DNA of 64,000 bases. Origin: CAVVDT01 sp963747005. Lineage in GTDB: Bacteria > Pseudomonadota > Alphaproteobacteria > Rhizobiales > Aestuariivirgaceae. The stretch covers positions 428,782 to 492,781 of the forward strand of contig CAVVDT010000007.1 in assembly GCA_963747005.1 (NCBI GenBank), read 5' to 3'. Within the stretch, counting starts at the first letter, position 1; every line of letters begins with the position of its first letter. The notes under the pieces are model-generated. The model was not told the DNA's origin, did no database searches, and saw only the letters and a program-made list of their open reading frames with translations. This document shows positions 44,815-53,415 of this stretch, one piece after another. Both the position numbers and the translations under genes were made by a program.

Positions 44815-46232
44815 AACTTCCGCGCACAGTGGGACCCATCCACTTCGTGGGCATCGGGGGTATCGGCATGAGCGGCATCGCCGAAGTGATGCGGACGCTC
44901 GGCTACCAGGTGCAGGGCTCCGACATCGCCGACAACTACAACGTGGCGCGTCTGCGCAAGGCCGGCGTCACGGTCAATATCGGGCACCGGGCGGAAAACC
45001 TCGGCGAGGCCCAGGTCGTCGTCGTCTCCTCGGCGGTGAAGAAGGACAATCCGGAACTGATGGCGGCGCGGGCCCGCTTCCTGCCGGTGGTGCGGCGGGC
45101 GGAAATGCTGGCCGAGCTCATGCGGTTCAAGAGCTGCGTGGCGGTCGGCGGCACCCACGGCAAGACCACCACCACCTCCATGGTGGCGGCGCTACTGGAT
45201 GCCGGCGAACTCGATCCCACGGTGATCAACGGCGGCATCATCAACGCCTACGGCACCAATGCCCGGCTGGGCGAGGGCGAGTGGATGGTGGTCGAGTCGG
45301 ATGAATCCGACGGCACCTTCGTCAAGCTGCCGGCCGATGTGGTGATCGTCACCAACATCGATCCCGAACATCTCGATCACTACGGCACCTTCGAGGCGGC
45401 CAAGGAAGCCTATCTCGCCTTCGTGGAGAACATCCCGTTCTACGGCTTTGCGGTGATGTGCATGGACCACCCGGAAGTGCAGGCCTTGATCGGGCGGGTG
45501 CGCGACCGCCACGTGATCACCTACGGGCGCTCGCCGCAGGCCGATGCGCGGCTCATCGGCGGGTCCTATGAGGCCGGCGGCAACCGCTTTGCCGTGCAGA
45601 TCACCGACCGGCGCGCCAGGCAGACGCGGACGATCGACAACCTGGTGCTCAAGATGCCGGGGGAACACAACCTGCTCAATGCCACCTCGGCGGTGGCGGT
45701 GGCGGCCGAACTGGGCATCGACGACGATGCCATCCGGGCAGGGCTTGCCGGGTTTGCCGGGGTCAAGCGGCGCTTCACCCGCACCGGCGAAGCCGGCGGC
45801 GTGGAGATTTTCGACGACTATGGCCATCATCCCGTGGAGATCGCCGCGGTGCTCGAAGCGGCACGCGGGGTGAGCCGGGGGCGGGTGGTGGCGGTGGTGC
45901 AGCCGCACCGCTACACGCGGCTTCACAACCTCTTCAACGAGTTCTGCTCGTGCTTCAACGATGCCGACGCGGTGATCGTGGCGCCGGTCTACCCGGCGGG
46001 CGAGGCCCCCATCGAGGGGGCGAGCCATACCCATCTCGCCGAGGGCCTGCGGGACCGCGGCCATCGCCAGGTCTTCACCATCGAGGGCCCAGAGGAGCTT
46101 GCCGGGGCGGTGCGCGGCCTGGTCGGGCCCGGCGACATCGTGGTGTGCCTCGGGGCGGGCAGCATCAGCCAGTGGGCCTATGCCCTGCCCGGCGAACTGG
46201 AGGGGCTCGCCGCCAGCAAGGGCGCGGCATGA
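44811..46232 (+). CDS. murC: UDP-MurNAc:L-alanine ligase MurC
   Basis: A 473-residue Mur ligase committing UDP-MurNAc to peptide addition. The N-terminal Rossmann motif is HFVGIGGIGMSGIAEV. ATP loop: GGTHGKTTTTSMVA (Lys118). Further typical blocks are ESDESDGTF and FDDYGHHPVEI. The ATGA overlaps at both ends (murG, murB) couple its translation to its neighbours. Confidence 0.96.
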   Translation: MKLPRTVGPIHFVGIGGIGMSGIAEVMRTLGYQVQGSDIADNYNVARLRKAGVTVNIGHRAENLGEAQVVVVSSAVKKDNPELMAARARFLPVVRRAEMLAELMRFKSCVAVGGTHGKTTTTSMVAALLDAGELDPTVINGGIINAYGTNARLGEGEWMVVESDESDGTFVKLPADVVIVTNIDPEHLDHYGTFEAAKEAYLAFVENIPFYGFAVMCMDHPEVQALIGRVRDRHVITYGRSPQADARLIGGSYEAGGNRFAVQITDRRARQTRTIDNLVLKMPGEHNLLNATSAVAVAAELGIDDDAIRAGLAGFAGVKRRFTRTGEAGGVEIFDDYGHHPVEIAAVLEAARGVSRGRVVAVVQPHRYTRLHNLFNEFCSCFNDADAVIVAPVYPAGEAPIEGASHTHLAEGLRDRGHRQVFTIEGPEELAGAVRGLVGPGDIVVCLGAGSISQWAYALPGELEGLAASKGAA

Positions 46233-47164
46233 GCCTCGAGGCTCGAGAGGGCGGGCTCATCGAGCGACTGCCGCCGGTCCGGGGCAGGCTTGAAGCGGAC
46301 CGGCCTCTGGCCGATCTCACCTGGTTCCGGGTGGGCGGACCGGCCGAAGTGCTCTTTGCGCCGGCCGACGAGGCCGATCTCATGGCCTTTCTGAAAGCCA
46401 CGCCGGCCGACATCGCGGTGACGGTGATCGGGGTCGGCTCCAACCTGCTGGTCCGCGACGGTGGCGTTGAGGGCGTGGTGATCCGCCTGGGGCGCGGGTT
46501 TGGTGGTCTGGCGGTGGAGGAGGGCCATCGGATACGCGCCGGGGCGGCGGTACCGGATGTGCGCGTGGCGCGCTTTGCGCTCGACAATGTTATCTCCGGG
46601 TTAACCTTTCTGAGAGGTATACCGGGCACCATTGGCGGTGCGTTGCGGATGAACGGCGGCGCCTACGGGCGCGAGACCAGGGACGTAGTGGTGGAAGCGG
46701 TGGCGATTGACCGGCAGGGCAGGCGGCGTGTGATCGCGGGCGCCGACATGGGCTATTCCTACCGCCATTGCGGGGTGCCCGACGACTGGATATTCACCGA
46801 GGCTTTGCTGCAGGGTTCAGCGGGCGAAAAGTCGGCGATCGAGGCCGACATGAACCGCATCACCGAGGCGCGCGAGGCGAGCCAGCCGATCAGGAGCCGC
46901 ACCGGCGGATCGACCTTCAAGAACCCGCCGGGAGGCAAGGCCTGGCAACTCATCGACGCGGCGGGCCTGCGTGGTTTTGCGATCGGCGGTGCGCGGGTCT
47001 CCGACCAGCACTGCAATTTTCTCATCAACGAGGGATCGGCCAGTGCCCAGGACCTGGAAGACCTGGGCGAGACCGTGCGCCAGCGGGTGAAAGAGGCCTC
47101 AGGCGTCGAGCTGGAGTGGGAAATCAGGCGTATCGGCAAGGCGGCCGTGGGGCAGGGGCGTTGA
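46229..47164 (+). CDS. murB: UDP-N-acetylenolpyruvoylglucosamine reductase MurB
   Basis: A 311-residue FAD enzyme that reduces UDP-GlcNAc-enolpyruvate to UDP-MurNAc. FAD-binding and catalytic blocks: TWFRVGGPAEVLFAP, GVGSNLLVRDGG, LRGIPGTIGGALRMNGGAYG and the short C-terminal catalytic region of type I/II MurB. The protein has the GGSTFKNPPG segment. Start at ATG 46229 overlapping the murC stop. Confidence 0.95.
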   Translation: MSLEAREGGLIERLPPVRGRLEADRPLADLTWFRVGGPAEVLFAPADEADLMAFLKATPADIAVTVIGVGSNLLVRDGGVEGVVIRLGRGFGGLAVEEGHRIRAGAAVPDVRVARFALDNVISGLTFLRGIPGTIGGALRMNGGAYGRETRDVVVEAVAIDRQGRRRVIAGADMGYSYRHCGVPDDWIFTEALLQGSAGEKSAIEADMNRITEAREASQPIRSRTGGSTFKNPPGGKAWQLIDAAGLRGFAIGGARVSDQHCNFLINEGSASAQDLEDLGETVRQRVKEASGVELEWEIRRIGKAAVGQGR

Positions 47165-47168
47165 AGAG

Positions 47169-48101
47169 ATGAGGGAACCGGAAGATACCCGGGTTGCCGT
47201 CCTGATGGGCGGCTGGTCGGCCGAGCGGGAGGTCTCGCTGGCGAGCGGCGAAGCCTGCTCCGAGGCGTTGCGGCTGGCCGGATTCGATGTCGTGCCCATC
47301 GACGTCAAGCGCGACATCGCCAAGGTGCTCGACGACTTGAGGCCGGACGTGGCGTTCAATGCGCTGCACGGCAAGTGGGGCGAGGACGGCACCATCCAGG
47401 GCGTGCTGGAGACCTTGCAGATCCCCTATACCCATTCCGGCGTGCTGGCCTCGGCGCTGGCCATGGACAAGCACCGGGCCAAGGCGCTCTACGAGCGCGC
47501 CGGCATCCCGCTCGCCGAGCACAAGATCGCCGACATCGATGAGGTGGCCAACCAGCACGTGCTGCCGCCGCCCTATGTGATCAAGCCGGCTGCGGAAGGT
47601 TCCAGCGTCGGTGTCGTCATCGTCGAGCATGGCTCCAACGCGCCACCCGCCGACATCCTCAAGCAGCGCGACTTCTACGGCGACAGGGTCATGGTGGAAC
47701 GCTTCGTGGCGGGGCGGGAATTGACCTGCGCGGTGATGGGCAACGTGGCGCTCGGGGTCATCGATATCGTACCGGCGGTGGGGTTCTACGACTACAAGGC
47801 CAAGTACCAGCCGGGCGGTTCGGCGCATATACTGCCGGCCGAAATCCCCCAGGACATCTACCGCAAGGTGCAGCGTTTTGCGCTCGCCGCCCACATGGAA
47901 CTGGGCTGCCGCGGCGTGAGCCGCGCCGACTTCCGCTATGACGATACCGAAGGCGGGGAGGGCGAACTGGTCATGCTCGAAGTCAACACCCAGCCGGGCA
48001 TGACCGGCACCTCGCTGGTGCCGGAGCTCGCCCAGCATGCAGGTCACAGCTTTACCGACCTGCTGAAGTGGATGGTCGAGGACGCTTCGCTGAACAGATG
48101 A
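47169..48101 (+). CDS. ddl: D-alanine-D-alanine ligase
   Basis: A 310-residue ATP-grasp enzyme making D-Ala-D-Ala for MurF. Characteristic blocks: VLMGGWSAEREVSLASG, NALHGKWGEDG, VIKPAAEGSSVGV, VERFVAGRELTCAV and LEVNTQPGMT. It is the DdlB form located in the dcw cluster. Starts 4 bp after murB and overlaps ftsQ by 4 bp. Confidence 0.95.
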   Translation: MREPEDTRVAVLMGGWSAEREVSLASGEACSEALRLAGFDVVPIDVKRDIAKVLDDLRPDVAFNALHGKWGEDGTIQGVLETLQIPYTHSGVLASALAMDKHRAKALYERAGIPLAEHKIADIDEVANQHVLPPPYVIKPAAEGSSVGVVIVEHGSNAPPADILKQRDFYGDRVMVERFVAGRELTCAVMGNVALGVIDIVPAVGFYDYKAKYQPGGSAHILPAEIPQDIYRKVQRFALAAHMELGCRGVSRADFRYDDTEGGEGELVMLEVNTQPGMTGTSLVPELAQHAGHSFTDLLKWMVEDASLNR

Positions 48102-48949
48102 CCGAAAAATCGCCCAAAAAGCCGGTTGCAAAGCGCCGAAAGATCCAACCCCAGGGCTGGCTCGGGCTTGGCAGCCGGCTCGGTGTGCGCATTGCGGCGC
48201 GCAGCCTTGCCGTCGCCTTGCTGGGCGCCACCATCGGCTACGGGCTGGTGACCGGCAATCATCTCGGCGACAACGGCGCGGTCGCCCGGCACCTGATGGC
48301 CAGGCTGGCCGGCGAATTCGGCTATGCCGCCCGGACGGTGCGCATTTCCGGTCTCTCGCACCACACCCGCGAGGCGGTGCTGCAGGCGATCAATGTCGAG
48401 CCCGGCGGCTCGCTCATCGGCTTCGACCCGATCAATGCCCGCCGGCTGCTGGAGGACCTCGACTGGGTCAAGAGCGCCACGGTGCAACTGATCTATCCCA
48501 ACCAGTTGCAGGTCAGTCTCACCGAGCGCGTGCCGTTCGCCATCTGGCAGCGCGACGGCCTTTATTATGTCATCGATGCCTCGGGATCGGCGATCTCCTC
48601 GCTCAATCCGCTGAACTTCCGCAACCTCCTGCTGGTGACCGGCGAGGGGGCCCAGAAGACGGTCAGGGAACTCGTTAACCATCTGGAAGCAAGACCGGAA
48701 TTACAATCGCAGGTGAAAGCGGCGGCCCGCGTCGGCGACCGCCGCTGGAACCTCTATCTGGCCAACGGCACCAAGGTGCTGCTGCCGGAAGACAATACCG
48801 ACCGGGCGCTCGCACGGCTGGTGGATGCCGAGAAACGCTACGGGCTCGATGCCAGGGACGTCGGCAGGATCGATCTCAGGATCGACGGCCAGATCACCCT
48901 GGCGCCGATCGCCCCGGCGGCGCCGGAGATCAAGGTTTCCCGTCGCTGA
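48098..48949 (+). CDS. ftsQ: cell division protein FtsQ
   Basis: A 283-residue bitopic protein. It has a basic cytoplasmic tail (KSPKKPVAKRRKIQ), one span (about residues 40-60), a POTRA domain (about 78-150: VRISGLSHHTREAVLQAI) and the FtsQ beta domain with the conserved LTERVPFAIWQ. It recruits FtsL/FtsB to the septum. Start at ATG 48098, overlapping the ddl stop. Confidence 0.92.
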   Translation: MTEKSPKKPVAKRRKIQPQGWLGLGSRLGVRIAARSLAVALLGATIGYGLVTGNHLGDNGAVARHLMARLAGEFGYAARTVRISGLSHHTREAVLQAINVEPGGSLIGFDPINARRLLEDLDWVKSATVQLIYPNQLQVSLTERVPFAIWQRDGLYYVIDASGSAISSLNPLNFRNLLLVTGEGAQKTVRELVNHLEARPELQSQVKAAARVGDRRWNLYLANGTKVLLPEDNTDRALARLVDAEKRYGLDARDVGRIDLRIDGQITLAPIAPAAPEIKVSRR

Positions 48950-49000
48950 CGGCGGGCGGGCGGTTTTGTGTGTCGACGTGTTGAGTTGGAGTGCTGTCTG

Positions 49001-50326
49001 GTGTCCAAGAATGTCGTTCCGTTGCGCCGGCCGCAAGGCCAGTCGCAAGGCAAAACTCCCGAAGCGGCGAGCATCATCGCCGCCCTCGACATCGGCAGCA
49101 GCAAGATCACCTGCCTGATCGGTGAGGTGATGCCCGCCCCAAAGCACCATGCCGGGGGCCACGACAAGCCTCTGATCAAGGTGCTGGGGGTGGGCCATCA
49201 GGCCTCGCACGGGGTGAGGAGCGGCGCGGTCGTCGATCTCGACGCGGCGGAAAAGGCCATCCGACTGGCGGTGGACGCGGCTGAACGCATGGCCGAGCGC
49301 ACCATCTCGGAAGTCTACGTCAATGTGTCGGGCGGCCGGCCGCGCTGCCAGAGCCAGAGCGCCGAGATCGTCATCGGCGGCGGCAGGGTGGGGCCCGAGC
49401 ACATCGACCGGGTGGTTTCGGATGCGGTGGCCAGCTTCGATGCCGGGCGGCGGGTCATCGTCCATTCCACGCCCATGCAATTCGGCCTCGACGAGGCGCG
49501 CGGCATCGCCGATCCCTCGGCGATGTTCGGCGAGCGCTTGTGGGCCGAGGTTTCCCTGATGACGCTGGAACAGGGCATGTTGCGCAACCTGGCGCTGGTG
49601 GTGGAGCGCTGCCATCTGTCGGTCGCCGGCTTCGTGGCGGCGCCTTATGCCAGCGCCCGCTCGGTGCTGGTCGACGATGAGATCCAGTTGGGCGTCACGC
49701 TCATCGAGATGGGCGGCGCGACCACCAGCTTTGCCGTCTTTCAGGACGGGCACCTCACCTATTCCGATGTGGTGCCGGTGGGCGGGCAGCATATCACCAA
49801 CGACATCGCGCGCGGCCTGTCGACGACGCTTGCCCATGCCGAACGCATGAAGACGCTGTATGGCAGCGCCTTGCCGTCGGTGTGGGACGAGCGCGAAATG
49901 CTGAGCGTGCCGCTGGTCGGCGAGGAAGGCTTCGATACGGTGCAGAAGGTGCCGAGGTCGCAGCTTACCGCCATCATCCGGCCGCGACTGGAAGAGACCT
50001 TCGAGATGATCGGCGAGCGCCTCGATCGTTCGCCCGAGGCGCGCCGGGCCGGCCGGCGGGTGGTGCTGTCGGGCGGCGCCAGCCAGCTTCCGGGCCTGCG
50101 CGAACTGGCCGGCCAGCAGCTCGACCGCAATGCCCGCCTCGGCGCCCCGCACGCCCTCCCCGGGCTTCCCGATGCCGCCCGCAACCAGGCCTTTGCGGTG
50201 GCGATCGGCCTCATGAACTATGCCCTCAAGCCGGATCGCCAGGTGTTCAGTCCGGGTGGCCGCGGCGGCGAGGCCGGCAACGGCTATTTCGTCCGGGTCG
50301 GGCGATGGATCAAGGAGAGTTTCTAA
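49001..50326 (+). CDS. ftsA: cell division protein FtsA
   Basis: A 441-residue actin-like protein that tethers FtsZ to the membrane. The start is taken as GTG 49001 (MSKNVVPLRR), with TTGGAG about 9 bp upstream; in-frame codons further left lack support. ATP-binding motifs: AALDIGSSKITCLIGE, LIEMGGATTSFAVF and VVLSGGASQLPGL. The amphipathic C terminus GYFVRVGRWIKESF is the membrane-targeting helix. The N terminus is longer than in enterobacteria, as usual in alphaproteobacteria. Confidence 0.94.
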   Translation: MSKNVVPLRRPQGQSQGKTPEAASIIAALDIGSSKITCLIGEVMPAPKHHAGGHDKPLIKVLGVGHQASHGVRSGAVVDLDAAEKAIRLAVDAAERMAERTISEVYVNVSGGRPRCQSQSAEIVIGGGRVGPEHIDRVVSDAVASFDAGRRVIVHSTPMQFGLDEARGIADPSAMFGERLWAEVSLMTLEQGMLRNLALVVERCHLSVAGFVAAPYASARSVLVDDEIQLGVTLIEMGGATTSFAVFQDGHLTYSDVVPVGGQHITNDIARGLSTTLAHAERMKTLYGSALPSVWDEREMLSVPLVGEEGFDTVQKVPRSQLTAIIRPRLEETFEMIGERLDRSPEARRAGRRVVLSGGASQLPGLRELAGQQLDRNARLGAPHALPGLPDAARNQAFAVAIGLMNYALKPDRQVFSPGGRGGEAGNGYFVRVGRWIKESF

Positions 50327-50349
50327 GGCGCTATTTGTTGAATTGTCGC

Positions 50350-50390
50350 GTTTTCGAACCGCAAAAGTGTGTGCCACTTTTGCTGAAAAC
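50350..50390. repeat. intergenic palindrome between ftsA and ftsZ
   Basis: Nested inverted repeat: GTTTTC and GAAAAC outside, GCAAAAGTG and CACTTTTGC inside, around a short loop. It resembles the repeat family seen at 21894. It may attenuate read-through from ftsA into ftsZ. Confidence 0.7.
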
Positions 50391-50545
50391 ACTCCAGTTT
50401 AGGTTTCTGCGGCGGACCTCGCAAAGAGCGGGCTCGCAAGGGAGCGAAGCAGCGGTTCCAGGGGATGGGGCCGCTGCTTTTGCTTGTGTCGGCCGCGCTC
50501 CCCGTGCCGGATTGAATCAAAAATAGCCGCACCGGTAAAGGCTCG

Positions 50546-50560
50546 TTAACCTTTTGTTAT
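50546..50560 (+). promoter_or_regulatory. CtrA-like box upstream of ftsZ
   Basis: TTAACCTTTTGTTAT fits TTAA-N7-TTAA with one mismatch in the second half, and contains the 12-mer also present upstream of the dcw cluster (33938). It lies about 50 bp before the ftsZ ATG. CtrA controls ftsZ in Caulobacter and relatives, so this is a plausible site for cell-cycle control; a core promoter element is the alternative. Confidence 0.5.
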
Positions 50561-50610
50561 CAAATCAGCAACCAAGATGAGGGCTGGGGAAATCACTTGG
50601 ACGCCATGCC

Positions 50611-52194
50611 ATGACCATTAAACTGACTGTGCCGAATCTAGCCGAGCTCAAGCCGCGGATCACCGTCTTCGGCGTTGGGGGAGCCGGCAGCAATGCCGTC
50701 AACAACATGATCGAATCGCACCTCGAGGGTGTCGATTTCGTTGTTGCCAACACCGATGCCCAGGCGCTGTCGCAGACCGCCGCGGAACGCAAGATCCAGA
50801 TGGGCACGGCCCTGACGCAAGGGCTGGGTGCCGGATCGCACCCCCAGGTGGGTGCAGGTGCTGCGGAAGAGGCGTTGCCGGAGATCATGGATCATCTGGC
50901 GGGCGCCCACATGGTGTTCATCACCGCCGGCATGGGCGGGGGCACGGGCACAGGTGCCGCACCGGTCATCGCGCGGGCCGCCAAGGAGCAGGGCATCCTC
51001 ACCGTCGGAGTGGTGACCAAGCCGTTCCATTTCGAGGGCCAGCGCCGCATGATGACGGCTGAACGCGGCATCGCCCAGCTTTCCGGCCATGTCGACACGC
51101 TGATCGTCATCCCCAACCAGAACCTGTTCCGCGTCGCCAACGAGAAGACAACCTTTGCCGCCGCCTTCGCCATGGCCGACCAGGTGCTCTATTCGGGCGT
51201 TGCCTCGATTACCGAACTGATGACCAAGGAAGGTCTCATCAACCTCGACTTCGCCGACGTTCGCGCCATCATGAGCGAGATGGGCAAGGCGATGATGGGG
51301 ACCGGCGAGGCCTCGGGCGAAAAGCGCGCCATCGAGGCGGCCGAAGCCGCCATCTCCAATCCGCTGCTCGACGATGTGTCGATGCGCGGCGCCCGCGGCC
51401 TCCTGATCTCGATTTCAGGCGGCCCCGACCTCACCCTCTACGAGGTGGACGAGGCCGCCACGCGCATTCGCGAGGAAGTCGATCCCGAGGCCAACATCAT
51501 CCTCGGTGCGACCTTCGATGAAACCCTCGATGGCACCATGCGGGTGTCGGTGGTCGCCACCGGCCTGCCCAAGGAGGGCGAGGAACGCGGCGAGGACGAG
51601 ATGGAACACCAGGAGCGTATCGTCGTCGGCTTCGCCAACCCGACCACGATGAAACCGCGGCCGCAGCCCGCACCGGAGCCGGTTCACGAGGCGGCCGAGG
51701 CCGACTACGACGAGCCGCTCGCCGAAGAGGACTACGACGAGGCCGAGGAGGCCCCCGTCGAGGAAGCGCCGCGGCCCGCCGCCCGGGCCAATCCCCCCGC
51801 GCCGGTGCAGCCCATCGCGCGCAAGATGGCGCCGCGCATGCCCAATGCGGAGGATTTCCCGCCCCATGCCCAGCGCCAGCTCGCCGCCAAGCAGGCCGAA
51901 CTGTCGCAGCCACCGGCGGAAGCCGGCAAGAAGCGCAAAGGGCTGCTTGAAAGGCTTGCCAGCGTGGGCCTCGGCACTCGCCGTGAGGAGCAGCCGGCCG
52001 CCCCGGCGCGCCCCCCCCGCGAGCCCGTGATGGCCGCCCGGCCGGAAGCCCCGCGCCAGCCGGCCAGGCCGGCGCCGCGCCAGGAAGAGGCACCGGCGGC
52101 TGCCAGCGTGCATCACCTGCAGCCGCAGATCGATCCCGAGCTTGACGACGATCAGCTTGAGATTCCGGCCTTCCTCAGGCGGCAGGCAAACTAG
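50611..52194 (+). CDS. ftsZ: cell division GTPase FtsZ
   Basis: A 527-residue tubulin-like GTPase that forms the Z ring. The tubulin signature GGGTGTGAAP is at about residues 109-118, and VFGVGGAGSNAVNNM is at the N terminus. The GTPase core ends near residue 320. A long Pro/Glu/Ala-rich linker (about 330-510) leads to the conserved C-terminal peptide DDDQLEIPAFLRRQ that binds FtsA. The long linker is normal for Rhizobiales. It is set apart from ftsA by 284 bp with a palindrome and a CtrA-like box, suggesting its own promoter. Confidence 0.96.
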   Translation: MTIKLTVPNLAELKPRITVFGVGGAGSNAVNNMIESHLEGVDFVVANTDAQALSQTAAERKIQMGTALTQGLGAGSHPQVGAGAAEEALPEIMDHLAGAHMVFITAGMGGGTGTGAAPVIARAAKEQGILTVGVVTKPFHFEGQRRMMTAERGIAQLSGHVDTLIVIPNQNLFRVANEKTTFAAAFAMADQVLYSGVASITELMTKEGLINLDFADVRAIMSEMGKAMMGTGEASGEKRAIEAAEAAISNPLLDDVSMRGARGLLISISGGPDLTLYEVDEAATRIREEVDPEANIILGATFDETLDGTMRVSVVATGLPKEGEERGEDEMEHQERIVVGFANPTTMKPRPQPAPEPVHEAAEADYDEPLAEEDYDEAEEAPVEEAPRPAARANPPAPVQPIARKMAPRMPNAEDFPPHAQRQLAAKQAELSQPPAEAGKKRKGLLERLASVGLGTRREEQPAAPARPPREPVMAARPEAPRQPARPAPRQEEAPAAASVHHLQPQIDPELDDDQLEIPAFLRRQAN

Positions 52195-52221
52195 GGCTCT
52201 CCTCCCAATATCGAGTGAGCC

Positions 52222-52252
52222 AGACCCGGCGGTCACAAATTCGCCGGGTTTG
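52222..52252 (+). terminator. candidate terminator after ftsZ
   Basis: Stem ACCCGGCG (52224-52231) with CGCCGGGT (52242-52249), 10-nt loop, followed by a short T-containing stretch TTTGG. The T tract is weak, so strength is uncertain. It lies 28 bp after the ftsZ stop. Confidence 0.5.
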
Positions 52253-52365
52253 GCGCATTAACGGGTAGACGCGGCCGGGGCAGTGGCATCGGCTCATTCG
52301 ATAGGCTAAAAGGCCACGGGGACGACGACCGCGCTTGCCGGAACACGAGAGAGAATGACAGCCGC

Positions 52366-53355
52366 ATGACGCTTGCCAACAGCCTGCAACGCTCGCTTGT
52401 GTTGCGTCACGCGGTGTCGGCCGGCGTGTTTGCCGCCGCCCTGCTGCTCAGCGGTTGCAGCGGCCTCGATTCGTCCGGCATCGGCAATTATTTCTGGGGC
52501 GACAGCAAGTCCAACGACACGCCGCCCAGGCCGACATCGACCACGGCGCCCGATTCGACCTCCGCCACGGCGCTGTCGACCACCAGCAAGGACGCCCTTA
52601 CACCGGACCTGTCGGCGGTCGATGACGTCAAACCCATCGCCGAACTCTACAACAAGGGTCTGGATGCGATGAAGAGCGGCAATTATTCGACCGCCGACAA
52701 GTCGTTCGCCGAAGTCGAGCGCCAGCATCCCTATTCGGAATGGGCGACACGCGCCATCCTCATGCAGGCCTATGTGCAGTATGAGCGCAACAGCTATGAC
52801 GACGCGATCAATGCAGCCAAACGCTTCCTGACGCTGCACCCCGGGCACAAGGACGCGCCCTATGCCTATTACCTGATCGCCATCTGCTATTACGAGCAGA
52901 TCACCGATGTGAAGCGCGACCAGTCGATGACCCGCAAGGCGCTGGATGCACTCGACGAAGTCAGCCGCCGCTTTCCCGGCACCAAATATGCAGGCGACGC
53001 CGCCGCCAAGGCCGTGCTGGCGCGCGACCACCTGGCCGGCAAGCAGATGGAAATCGGCCGCTGGTACGAGAACAAGAAGGCCTATCTCGCCGCCATCAAC
53101 CGCTACAAGACCGTGGTCACCGAATACCAGACCACCACCCACACCCCGGAGGCGCTGTATCGCCTGACCGAAAGCTATCTGGCGCTCGGGGTGCGTTCCG
53201 AGGCCCAGACGGCGGCGGCGGTGCTGGGCTACAACTATCCCAACAGCCAGTGGTACAAGGATGCCTATGCGCTGCTCCAGGGACAGGGGCTGACGCCGTC
53301 CGAGAACAAGACCTCATGGATCAGCCAGGCGCTCAATTCGGTCAATCCGTTCTGA
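52366..53355 (+). CDS. bamD: outer membrane assembly lipoprotein BamD
   Basis: A 329-residue lipoprotein: the signal peptide ends in the lipobox LLLSGC (Cys28 region). After a Thr/Ser-rich spacer (about 45-85), tetratricopeptide-like repeats form the BamD scaffold (LYNKGLDAMKSGNYSTADKSF, YAYYLIAICYYEQI, VVTEYQTTTHTPEALYRL). It is an essential part of the BAM complex inserting beta-barrels. Its usual upstream neighbour lpxC is missing. recN follows 60 bp later. Confidence 0.94.
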   Translation: MTLANSLQRSLVLRHAVSAGVFAAALLLSGCSGLDSSGIGNYFWGDSKSNDTPPRPTSTTAPDSTSATALSTTSKDALTPDLSAVDDVKPIAELYNKGLDAMKSGNYSTADKSFAEVERQHPYSEWATRAILMQAYVQYERNSYDDAINAAKRFLTLHPGHKDAPYAYYLIAICYYEQITDVKRDQSMTRKALDALDEVSRRFPGTKYAGDAAAKAVLARDHLAGKQMEIGRWYENKKAYLAAINRYKTVVTEYQTTTHTPEALYRLTESYLALGVRSEAQTAAAVLGYNYPNSQWYKDAYALLQGQGLTPSENKTSWISQALNSVNPF

Positions 53356-53415
53356 TGGCTGCCGGGGCCACTTGACCCTCGCCCGATTCGGGCAGGCTAG
53401 GGTATAAGTCGCACC

